NCBI RefSeq assembly: GCF_034140825.1
Contig: NC_089036.1
Coordinates: 1,321,001 to 1,385,000 of the forward strand
Source: Oryza sativa Japonica Group
Lineage: Eukaryota; Streptophyta; Magnoliopsida; Poales; Poaceae
Direction of reading: 5' to 3'
Length of the DNA stretch: 64,000 nt
Part shown: piece after piece, positions 49,474 through 59,274 of the stretch
Position numbering within the stretch: the first letter of the stretch is position 1
Layout of the letters: each line of letters starts with the position of its first letter
The notes under the pieces: model-generated
What the model saw: only the letters and a program-made list of their open reading frames with translations
Database searches by the model: none
Told to the model about the DNA's origin: nothing
Made by a program: the position numbers and the translations under genes

Positions 49474-50118
49474 CCAGGATGGGAAGGCTGGAAGCCTGGA
49501 ACGCAAGAGATTATGACAGTGTAGTAGTCTACATCTGTGAATTAAATTACTGAGACACTAGCTTTTGAATCATGCTGTAGTATGTTACTAGTTAAGTTCA
49601 TTTCTCATTATCAACCGTGTCCAGTATAAACTTAACTGCCAATGCTGCTCGATGGAGGTCTTTATAACATATGATATGTCACTTCTGCTGGACGAACTAT
49701 GTATGAAATAGATGGTAGAGCTAACAAGTGTGACTGGGTGTATTTTGGACCTTTCACACTATTTCCATGTCATATTCAACCAAAAATGAATTTCTTAATA
49801 GGTGTGGTGTGTAGCACCAAATATCCATAATTTGAGAGTGTCTCTTAAAAATTGACCTTTTTTTTCTGTATTGAATTGACTAGTGCTACCTATGAGCTTG
49901 TATATCTTCTTGTATATCTTCTGTTCTGAAAAAATCAACTTATGCGTACAAACCTGGATATATGCCTTTTCAGATTCGTCCAAAAAAAAATTTTAGACTA
50001 TGGAAGTTGTTTTCTTTTGGGACAAGGGAGTACATAGCAAGGGGATGATATGTGTACTCTTTTTTTTTCATCATTCTTGACAACTTTAATCATTAAATTA
50101 AATAGTTTTAAATGACTA
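49474..50118. other. Intergenic, no gene seen
   Basis: AT-rich sequence. Possible 3' UTR at the start. Confidence 0.4.
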
Positions 50119-50488
50119 CTTCCTCCGTATTACTCTCCCCGTTTTATATTATAAGACTTTCTAACATTGCCCACATTTATATTTATGTTAATGAATCTAA
50201 ACATAACATATATATGAATGTGGGCAATGCTAGAAAGTCTTATAATATGAAACAGGGGAAGTATACTATAAGTCATTTTGACCTCTTTTTTTCAAATTTA
50301 TTTAGGTTTGACTAACTTTATAGAAAAATTAATTAGCAACATCTACAAAATCAAATTAGTTTCAACATATACATTGTATATTTATATAATATGTTTGTTT
50401 CATAATGAAAATATTGCTATATTTTTTTATATAAACTTGGTGAAGTGTGATTAGAAAAAGTCAAAAGTAACTTATGAAATGGAGGGAG
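50119..50488. mobile_element. Stowaway MITE interrupted by a second Stowaway
   Basis: The left end CTTCCTCCGTAT resumes after the inner element as ACTATAAGTCATTTTGAC. The right end, inverted, reads CTCCCTCCATTTCATAAGTT. TA lies at both borders. Confidence 0.8.
50133..50261. mobile_element. Short Stowaway MITE nested in 50119-50488
   Basis: 129 bp. The two halves are near-perfect inverted copies (TATTATAAGACTTTCTA and its complement, with tgcccacatt inward). TA borders are seen on both sides. Confidence 0.88.
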
Positions 50489-50529
50489 TAGTTTATAAAT
50501 GATTTAGTTTAAGTGTACACGTGATGTTT

Positions 50530-50775
50530 TAAAGACTTGCTGTGTTCGGAACTCCAAGTTACCAACTCCTCTCCCTCGTTTTCCGCGCGCACGCTTTTCA
50601 AACTGCTAAACGGTATATTTTTTTTAAAAAAGTTTCTATACGAGAGTTGCTTAAAAAATTCTAATTAATCCATTTTTGATTAAAATAATAGCTAATACTT
50701 AATTAATAACGCGCTAATGGACCACTTCATTTTTTTTGTGTGTGGGGAGATGGGTTCCCAACCCCAGTAACCGAT
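50530..50775 (-). repeat. Dispersed repeat, inverted copy
   Basis: Reverse-strand relative of 19855-20310, with ctcgttttccgcgcgcacgc, aaactgctaaacggt and attaataacgcgctaatgg. Confidence 0.6.
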
Positions 50776-51159
50776 CACATCCTAATATTGCTCAAAGTTA
50801 CTACTACTACTACTAAAAAGTAGAGGAAATATTTGTAAAAAAAAAAAGGTTTTACTATACTACTTGTGATAGTTTTTAGGCCTAAAAATTTTTAAATTAT
50901 GGACCGTTAGATCACATCAAGATTCGTGAAGATTAGATGATAAAAATTTACGCAAAGAGCGTGGGAGCAAGGAGTCAAACCTACGACCTTCCGTTTACGA
51001 CCGAACAGAGCTAACCGACTGGTTTAGTTAGAATGAGCGTAACTCATAACTACACTATAATTCAAGATATAAAAATTTATATATGTTTTTTAATAATTAT
51101 ATATGTGTTATATTATAGTGATAGTGAAATTATATTATAATATATATTATAGTTGGATA
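50776..51159. other. Intergenic, no gene seen
   Basis: Contains gggagcaaggagtcaaacct-type text common in repeats, but no element border is clear. Confidence 0.3.
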
Positions 51160-52183
51160 GGTTGTATTTAGATGCAGGTGTGAAAAGTTTTGACGTGCCA
51201 CATCGGATATACGGTCACACATTTAAAGTATTAAACGTAGACTAACAACGAAACAAATTACCGCCTGTAAAACTGCGAGACAAATTTATTAGGTACAATT
51301 TTGTTTTTGCACCCACTTTCATCTCCAATATGATCTTACCCCTACTTTTTGGGGTTTTCATTTTTGCCCCCACTTTTTTTAACTGGAAGAGGCGTTTACC
51401 CCTACTTTGGATGGAAGTTAGTGGGACTAGGTATATGGCAGTAAAAAATAGAGAAATAAATGAAATAATTTTTTTTGAATTTGTGTTTTACTTTTTTACC
51501 CCTAGCACTAGTCTAGCACTAGTCTAACAGAGAATCGATTCTTTCCCACAATCTCGCTGCTTCTCTCGATTCTACAGGCGGCAACAGCAGCTAGGGCGCA
51601 GCTCCTCCCGTCGGCGGCGGCGAGTGGCGGCCAGGTGGTGGCGGCTAGGGCGCAGCTCCTCCCGTCGGCGGCGGCGATGGGGGCACGGGAGAAACGAAGC
51701 TCCCCTGGTAGACATGGTGCGTCGCGAGGAGACGTCGTCACCGTCGTCGTCGCCGCTGAGCTCCCTACCGGCGGCCACCACCTCGCCCCTCTTGAGGTTG
51801 TAAATCCCGTACCAATGGGAGAGGGTATAAATGTCCTATTTAACACCGTTAACTCCATTATCCAAAACATGGGCAAAAGCCTCTTCCGGTTAAAAAAAAA
51901 AGTGGGGGTAAAAATGAAAACCCTAAAAAGTAAGAGCAAAATCAATATTGGAGTTGATAGTGGGTGCAAAAACAAAATTGTCCCAATTTATTAAGCCTAA
52001 ATAATCTATCACTAGCAAATATTTACTATAGCACCACATTATCAAATCATAGAACAATTATACTTAAAAGATTTGTCTCGCAATTTACATGCAGTCTGTG
52101 TAATTAGTTTTTTTATCAATATTTAATACTCTATGATATGATAGAGTAAAAATGTTTTTTTTCCTTGGGAGCTAAACATGGCC
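51160..52183. mobile_element. MITE of the gagacgaat group, split by a Mutator-type insertion
   Basis: The outer ends ggttgtatttag and ctaaacatggcc are imperfect inverted copies. The internal halves (cgagacaaatttatta left; aagcctaa and gatttgtctcgcaatt right) belong to one MITE cut at 51291/51985. Confidence 0.75.
51292..51984. mobile_element. Mutator-type (Pack-MULE-like) element, 9-bp target duplication
   Basis: 693 bp flanked by AATTTATTA (51283-51291 and 51985-51993). Ends GGTACAATTTTG and, inverted, GGGACAATTTTG extend as inverted arms of about 130 bp (TTTTGCACCCACT, GGGTTTTCATTTTT, GGAAGAGGC). The interior at 51560-51800 is GC-rich, with gtcggcggcggcga units, a 55-bp direct repeat (51591-51608 region and 51644-51662 region share gctagggcgcagctcctccc) and an open frame of ordinary gene-like composition. 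It differs sharply from the AT-rich arms, as in elements that have captured gene DNA. Confidence 0.85.
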
Positions 52184-52424
52184 TTAGATTTGAAAGTTTC
52201 TTTTCTTAAAAGAAAAAAGCCTCTTGGCCTCTTGGGCGACAGTGGAGGAGGCGAAGCTCCGGCGGCCGAGGTGCTCCGGCGACGGCGAGTTCCAGTTCCA
52301 GGTGATGGTCTCTCCCCAATCCCCATGTTCTCGGTTGATTTCCGGCTCTTCGTCCTCATCCTCCCTCACTCACATGGCTACCTTGTGCTATTAGGGTTTC
52401 GTAGCAAGCAAAATCAGGAGGGCC

Positions 52425-54985
52425 ATGTCGTCGTCGTCTCTGCTGCGCTCGTCGGGCGCCGTCGTCCGTCGCGCTCTCTCCGCTGCCTCCTCCTCCTCGG
52501 GACATCAACACGGGCGCCCTTCCTTCCGCCGTGCCATCTCAGCGGCAGCCACCGCGTCCGCCCGCCGCGGCCTTGCGCCGCCCCCAACCCTGCCGTGCCG
52601 CAACCTCACAGCGTATTCTTCCTGTGCGACACATAGCAGTAATAAAAAGGTGATGCCTTCCATCCACCACAGTTTCTATTTATTTTTTTCCCCCGGGGTA
52701 AGGTTCTAGTTCAAGTTGTCACTGAATTTCTGCGTGAAGGTTGACAGGATTTTGATCAGATCGACAGGGAGGGGATTATTATATATACTCTAGAAATTTA
52801 AGGGTTTTTTTTTTGTGTGTGTATTTATGTTTGCTCTAGAACTTATAGCATCGACATATATCAGGAATCAGACTGACTCGATCGCTCGCCAAAATAAATT
52901 GAGTTTTTAGTTTGGTGTGATGTCGGGTCCCAACCAAACATGAACCGCGGTCTGTTGTTCTACACGTATCGATGCATGTAGGCCTAACTTAGGAGAAGAA
53001 TTGATTAAATAATAAGTGTAAAAAGTGAACATTTGTCAATGACTAATTAAGTATTACATTACATATTATAAAGTTTGAAAAATGAATTTACCAAATTATT
53101 TCAACAAATGCGGATGAAGAAAGTTTTTTGGTTGCAAAAAAACATTGTTTAATAACTTGGGAAGCGTGCTCGTGCAAATCGAGGGAGTTAGTGGCGGAGC
53201 TAGAACTTTTCCAAATCTAGGGCTAAATTAGTTGAATTTATATAATTTTACCGGGGCTGTCTACAGTTCGGGCGCCCGACGATTTGGAGAAAAAACGGGC
53301 GCTGACGTCAACGCCCGATTTACGTGCAAAAACTATTTAAACTGATTTTTCTCTTAAATTACTTATCCAAATCATGATCCGATTGCACCATTAAATTCGT
53401 TGCAATTAAATCTTCAAAACAAGACCACACATGGATATATTTCGATGACAATTTTTTTAGCTTATTATTGAATTATTTTTAAATGTTGCACGATGTTCCC
53501 CCAGGTATATCGGAATTGTTTCACTAAGTAGATCAAAAATGTTTCACTCATTTAAATTGGGTGTTGTTTCACCTCATATAAAAACAATGTTTCAGCCAAT
53601 AGCGAAAGATTGTTTCAGTTCACTGCAACATTTGATCCATACATAGTGAAACATTATAAGTGCACTAGGTGAAACATTTTTTGGTGGAACAAAAAAATAA
53701 AACGAATTCCCTTAATAGAGGGTTTCCAAAATATGTGGGTTTTTTGTCGCAATGGAATATTTCGGTTCACTGCAACATTAGATCTATATATAGTGAAACA
53801 TTGTGAGTATACTAGGTGAAACATTTTTGGTGAAACAAAAAATAAACCAAATTCCCTTAATAGAGGGTTTTTAAAATATGTGGTTGATTTGTTACAGGTG
53901 GGGGCAGGTATTGTGGTGGGGTCAGTGACATCACCGTGCGCGCGGGGGCGGGGGGAGCGACCGATTTTTCCTCTCCCAGCCCGGTCACCCGACGGCCATC
54001 ATTTCCCAATTTTACCTTTTGTCTTCTAGGTTTTGAAGTTTTAAAATAAAATTTTAATGAATATTTAGGAGCAGGAGTAGCTGCAGCCCTAGCTGCCCTA
54101 CTCCCGTCTGCCAACCATCCAAGTCAAATGGGGCTTTGCTCGTCCTCATGTTATGGGATAAGATGACAATTTCAGTAGTTGCTACTTGCTCATGTCTAGA
54201 TACAGGACATTTGGTTAATTGGTTACCTTGCTAGTCCTTTTTCTTTTGTTTGCTTTAAGGGATATATAGTTTGCATCTAGGACTAGTCGTTCATAAACAT
54301 TGTCAGCAGAGAGATATTTCTCACAGTAACAGGAGGTCAGGTCGTGGAGAAGTTACAATAGAGATGATGTGTTCCAAGTTGTGAACCTTGCCATTCTGGC
54401 ATGACGTCACAACAGAGATCATGTGCCCATTTTATTTCAGAAACATGTTTACTTCTTCTATTTAACATGCAGGGTATGCCTAATTGTCTAGTTTGATAGT
54501 AATGCTGTTGCTTTCATGAATCCTCCACCAGAGTATAACGGTTCAATTCCCAGAGCCATATTTATAAATAATTAAATTTCGTTTATAGAAGGCAGATTGC
54601 AGTTGATGACTGTGAATTCTCAACCATTGTTGTTTGTTGTGAAGGACGACAAGACTGATCTGAAGCTAAAAAAACACCTTCAAGAACTGGAGCAAATGCT
54701 TGACCAAATTGTCAGTGAACATGTGAAGCTGCACAGATTAGTGCACAGCTCTGACCGTGGCTATTTTGAGAGGTATTTTATTCGCTCATCAAGAATGCAT
54801 ATATACCTACACTGCTTATTCATTCATAACAAGTATGTGCATATCTGTGCAGGCTTTTGAGCGAACATGGGTGGCCCAAATGCAAACCTCGTGATGTTTT
54901 TGTTTGGAGATGTAGGCTTACAACTATTTTTGTTGCATCTGTCATGATCGGTTACATGTTGCCTGAAATAGGATATCCGTCGTAA
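52425..54985 (+). CDS. Small gene of unknown family, presequence + coiled coil + one membrane segment (member 2)
   Basis: Proposed exons 52425-52649, 54645-54772 and 54853-54985, giving 161 aa. Exon 1 (MSSSSLLRSSGAVVRRALSA...) is Ser/Arg/Ala-rich, as in mitochondrial presequences. Exon 2 is a charged, helical stretch (KKHLQELEQMLDQIVSEHVK) likely to form a coiled coil. Exon 3 has one hydrophobic segment (LTTIFVASVMIGYML) near the C-terminus. Intron phases are 0 and 2. Sequence at 52310-52660 is clearly related to 55910-56120, the first exon of member 3. The acceptor of exon 2 has a weak pyrimidine tract. A mitochondrial membrane protein is inferred; no family is recognised. Confidence 0.5.
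53612..53884 (+). repeat. ~146-bp tandem duplication in intron 1 of member 2
   Basis: Units at about 53612-53740 and 53758-53884 share ttcactgcaacatt, atagtgaaacatt, actaggtgaaacattttt and ttcccttaatagagggttt. They may be the inside of a larger element bounded near 53250 (accggggctg) and 53990 (cagcccggt), but that border is uncertain. Confidence 0.75.
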
Positions 54986-56014
54986 AATGCTGTGAAGGAA
55001 CACCCTACATAGTTGTTTGCAGTCGTGCAGATGTACAGGCGATGGACACTTCTCGCTATCTACAGTAGTACCTAAGACATGTAAATGTGATGCACTTTTC
55101 AAATCTTTCTACTCCCTCCGTCTTATTTTAAATGCAACAATAAGTTTCTACATTTAACTTTGATCGTTCGTCTTATTTGAATTTATTTTATAATTAGTAA
55201 GTTGTGCTATAAACACCTCCGAAAAATAAGCAAGTTGTGCTACTCACATTATGGAAGAACTTGGTTGCTATATACTTCTCATCTCAAACTATAAACATTT
55301 TTTTATTTGTATACAAGAGATAAATTTTGAGATGAAAATACTATAGTACCCCTCAAAAAATAAATAAGGGATATGTATTCGAACAAGATTCGAACGAGAT
55401 GTTTGATGGGACAAGTAGTATTGTAAATACTGCTATAAATCATCCTATTTTGAAGCAAAGATTAAACTATTAAAGTTCTTATATTTTATTTAAAACAGAG
55501 GAAGAGGAAGTATTTTTACCCTATCTAACCAAACAAACAAGTAGCCCAACCTAACATGTAACAGCCCACGACGATGCAATCCATTAGGTAGGGTAACCCT
55601 ACAATATATGCTATCTTGACTTTTGGACGAGATTCATCTTATTCACATATTCTTTAAACGAAAAATATATAAGCCAGGCTTAAAAAACATTTAGTGATCA
55701 GTCAATTCACAATAAATATATAATAAATATATAATGTTTTAAATAAAATGAATAGTTAAACATGTTAAATAAAAAAAACAACCAACGATGTTAAAACGGA
55801 AGGGGTACCTTGCTGCCTCCCGGGTGCGATAGTCCAGCCGCATCGGCATCTACAAACGCGGCGGTCGAGGCGAAGAAGCTCCTGGCGACGACCTTGCTCC
55901 GGTGAGTTCCCGGTGACATATGTATTCGATCGATTTCCCGTTCTTCTTCCCCCATGCATCCTCCTCCTTCACATGACGGCCACATCCTGCTGCTGTTAGG
56001 ACGAAGGATCGGAG
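54986..56014. other. Intergenic with decayed Stowaway elements
   Basis: CTCCCTCCG at 55112 and an inverted partner near 55500 bound a decayed element with inserted DNA. Another worn copy lies at about 55620-55795. No gene seen. Confidence 0.5.
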
Positions 56015-59000
56015 ATGCCGTCTCTGCTGCGCCTGCGCCCGTCGGCTGTTCTTCGCACTCTTTCCGCGCCCCCGTATTCTTCCTCTGCGACACATAGCAG
56101 TAAAAAGGTGAAGCCTTTCCATGCATCCACTCGCTCCTAATTTCCAGTTAAAATTGTCGCCACCTAATTTATGCGTGAAGGAAAGGCTGGCTGGATTTTG
56201 ATCAGATGGAGAGGAAAGCCTCTAGCATAAACTTATTTTTTGATGCATCTTTTTTTTTTGACGCGATTATTGATGCATCTTTACATTGTTAATTTGTTAT
56301 TAGTAATGTATACTCCCTCCATACTCATAAAGGAAGTTGTTTAGAATAATGTTTAAGTCAAACCTTGGAAATATAAATCATGAATAACTCTCAAGTTGTT
56401 AAGTTTGAAAATATAAAAATTATATGAATAGATTTGTTTTGAAAAATACTTTCATAAAAGTATACATATATCACTTTTCAATAAATATTTATAGAAAAAA
56501 GAAGTTAAAGTTGTGTTTTGGAGACCGTATCGCTGTCCTAAACAACTTTCTTTACATATTTGTTTCAGCCGGGAAGGTACTTGCTTTATTTTGATGTTTT
56601 GTCTTGGTAACTGAGATTCAGTTCTTCTTACAAGTGTTAATTAAGGCTATTTTGGTAATCTGGAATCAAGATTGAAGTGATTGAATAGAGTTCAGTTTTC
56701 CTGGATGAAATTATTACAGTGTAGGCCTATGTAACACGTCAACAAAACTTAGTGCAGCAGGATATTGAGGCATAGCTGGGATATTTTTTTGACTCAAATA
56801 ACTGGGATATCTCGACACTGGAGAATTTATTGGGTACATGAATTCTTACTTACGAGTTAGGAACGACCAGTCCTGACGTACCTTTTGTCATCGAAAAGGA
56901 AAAAAAATATTTGCTCAAATAATTCTGCTCTAGTCTAACCATCTCTCCCCTAGCCCTCCGATGGCAGTCACTCCATTGAGTATTATGGTCCATAACTGGA
57001 ACATAGTAGTGGTTACCTGACATCCTGATAAGGAACATGGCCAGCCAGTTTGGGTAGATCAAATATTCAAATGCAAGCGTACAATTTTGGCTGTGTTTAG
57101 TTCACGCCAAAATTGGAAGTTTGGGCTGTGTTTAGTTCACACTGAAGTTTGGAAGTTTGGTTGAAATTGATACGATGTGATAGAAAAGTTGTGTGTGTAT
57201 GAAAGGTTTGATGTGATGGAAAATTGGAAGTTTGGAAAAAAAACTTTAGAACTAAACAGGGCCTTGATTGAAATTGGAATGATGTGACGGAAAAGTTGGA
57301 AGTTTGTACGTGTAGGAAAGTTTTGATGTGATAGAAAAGTTGAAAGTTCAAAGAAAAAGTTAGGAACTAAACCAGGCCTTTGTGAACCTTTTCTAAGTAC
57401 AAGGAATTCCATGTTTAAATTAAGGGAAAATGCATGTTTTACAAGGAATTCTCTTTGGCTATTTTGGCGGTCCTTTTGTTCAGTGACACAGTTATTTCTC
57501 TTGCTTGTAGTTCATTACCCCATGATTTCCACTTTTTCTATATTAGGTAAATGGTGATGAAAGATTCTATGAGAAGAAGCAACAAATGGATCCATATTGA
57601 AATTATACTACACTTGCTCTATTGTTTTTGCTACCATTACTTAACATGTCTTGTTAAGCCTGAATCCCCTACTGGTCTGATCTGAAGGCTCCTGTTGAGC
57701 GGAGCGTCTCTGACATGTTCGCAGCATCCACCTTCTCTATCCTTGGAGATGGTCAGTCCACGCTCTTCTGGACTGATCGGTGGATCGATGGTCGCTCGAT
57801 AGCTTCTATAGCTCCTGACCTCCTCCACGCCGTGCCTCCACGCTTCCAGGGATCGCGCACAGTTGCTGCTGGGTTAGTGAACAACTGCTGGGTTGGTGAC
57901 ATACGTGGCGCCCTCACTGTCCCGGTCATCTCTCAGTTCTTGTTAGTCTGGAACGCGGTGCTTCCTACCCAGCTCTCGCTGGGTGTTGAGGATCACCTCG
58001 TCTGGCGTTGGACGGGTGACCAGTGCTACTCAGCGCGATCGGCGTATCAGGCGTTCTTCCTTGGCCAGCACTCTTTTGCCTGTGCCGACTTACTCTGGCA
58101 CGCGAAGGGCCCTGCTAAATGCAAGTTCTTCCTTTGGTTTGCATTTCAGAAGCGTTGCTGGACTGCCGATCTTCTCCAAAAGCGTGGTATCGATAGCCAC
58201 TCTGCTTGCCCCTTTTGTGCTCAGGAGCTTGAGACCGCGAACCACATCCTCATCGATTGCGTGTTCGCTCGGCAGGTCTGGCTCCGTGTGTTGTCCCCTC
58301 CTGGCTGGGCTGCCCTCTCTCCCCCTCGTGGCAGCTGGCTCCAGGATTGGTGGTCATCCTCCAGGGTATGTTTACCTGAGCACCTCCGCAGCGGCTTCGA
58401 CTCCTTGGTACTCCTAGTCTCCTGGCAGCTGTGGAAGGATCGAAACTCCAGGGTTTTCGACTCTGCGCTCGCTTCGGTCGCAGTGGTTCTGAAGTCCATC
58501 CGCTCGGAGGGCCAGCTGTGGTCTTTAGCCGGTGTTACTTTTTTTGGGGATTTCTTGGGAGTGTAGCGTGGCTCTGCCCCCTCCCGCTGTTTGGAGTTGC
58601 GTTTTTAACTGTTGTAGTAGTTCCTAGCTTCAAGTCCCCCCCTTTAGGCATAAGCCAGACTAGCTAATTGCTTTGTGTAACAAAAACTCTTTTCCTGCTA
58701 ATATATTGACGTGCAATCATTTTGCGCGTTCGAAAAAAAAAGAATCCCCTAGTTGGTGTTGAACATTTCAGCTGAATATCATGAATGAAAATTATTTAAC
58801 TAGTAACTATTGTGGTGTTATGCAGGTGAATGAGCCACTTGATATGAAGAATATAGACCTTGCGTTGGACAAAGTATTTATTATATGTGGGGGCATTAGA
58901 ATGTAAGAATTCATCCCTAATCCATTTATATGCACTCTTAACAACATCATCAACAAATCCTTATACATTCTTCTAATACTATTGAATGTATAGTCTTGCT

Positions 59001-59117
59001 GCAGAGAGCAAGCCACGGAGTCTGTCTGCCCAGTGGGCATTGGGTGTTAGTCATATTCTTGTTGTTGGGGCGATTGCAAAGGCTTTGAACATTGGAGATC
59101 GAGACTCAGCCATTTGA
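56015..59117 (+). CDS. Small gene of unknown family (member 3), with a LINE in an intron
   Basis: Proposed exons 56015-56107, 58826-58902 and 58994-59117, giving 97 aa. Exon 1 (MPSLLRLRPSAVLRTLSAPP...) is a short Arg/Ser/Leu-rich presequence; its last 14 codons match member 2 almost base for base (TCTGCGACACATAGCAGTAA-like). Exon 2 is VNEPLDMKNIDLALDK and onward. Exon 3 has one hydrophobic segment (WALGVSHILVVGAIAKAL). Phases are 0 and 2. An alternative second exon at 57547 (VNGDERFYEKKQQMDPY, then stop) would give a 48-aa product. The 2.7-kb intron 1 contains a Stowaway, a nested MITE and a truncated LINE. Confidence 0.45.
56312..56577. mobile_element. Stowaway MITE, diverged
   Basis: The left end CTCCCTCCATACTCATAAAG, with gaagttgtttag just inside, is matched inverted at the right by ctaaacaacttt and a worn terminus. 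Confidence 0.65.
57089..57378. mobile_element. MITE (GGCTGTGTTTAGTTC ends) containing a second copy of its own family
   Basis: Outer ends GGCTGTGTTTAG and, inverted, GGCCTGGTTTAG, flanked by TTT. The inner copy at 57124-57263 interrupts it. Confidence 0.8.
57124..57263. mobile_element. Inner MITE nested in 57089-57378
   Basis: Ends GGCTGTGTTTAGTTC and, inverted, GGCCCTGTTTAGTTC, flanked by TTG at 57121-57123 and 57264-57266. Confidence 0.8.
57672..58741 (+). mobile_element. 5'-truncated LINE (non-LTR) insertion
   Basis: A 1,070-bp insertion flanked by GAATCCCCTA at 57662-57671 and 58742-58751, ending in an A-rich tail. The frame at 57715-58566 (283 aa) is the C-terminal part of a plant LINE ORF2. 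It has the reverse-transcriptase-associated zinc-binding domain (zf-RVT) with LVWRWTGDQCYSARSAYQAF, WHAKGPAKCKFFLWFAFQKR and CPFCAQELETANHILIDC. The RT and endonuclease parts are absent, so it was truncated on arrival. It lies in the sense direction in intron 1 of member 3. Confidence 0.93.
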
Positions 59118-59142
59118 TAATATAATAGGTATTGTTATTATT

Positions 59143-59274
59143 CCTCTCTTTCACATTATACTACACTTTGGGTTTTCAATAGATTCATGTATATGTCCAA
59201 ATTCATATAAATATTAGTGAATGTAGATAAGGGATGGATAGGCTAAAATGTCTTATAATGTGGAACGGAGGGAG
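59143..59274. mobile_element. Stowaway MITE, diverged
   Basis: Left end CCTCTCTTTCACATTATA, right end inverted CTCCCTCCGTTCCACATTAT, about 132 bp. It follows directly after the member 3 stop codon. Confidence 0.7.

Noticed and set aside
51508-51994. Open frames on both strands taken as a host gene
   Set aside because: They lie wholly inside the 9-bp-duplication Mutator element and run through its arms; any coding content is captured DNA.
52123-52369. Minus-strand frame with Glu/Arg-rich N-terminus near member 2
   Set aside because: Overlaps the leader of the plus-strand small gene and has no family features.
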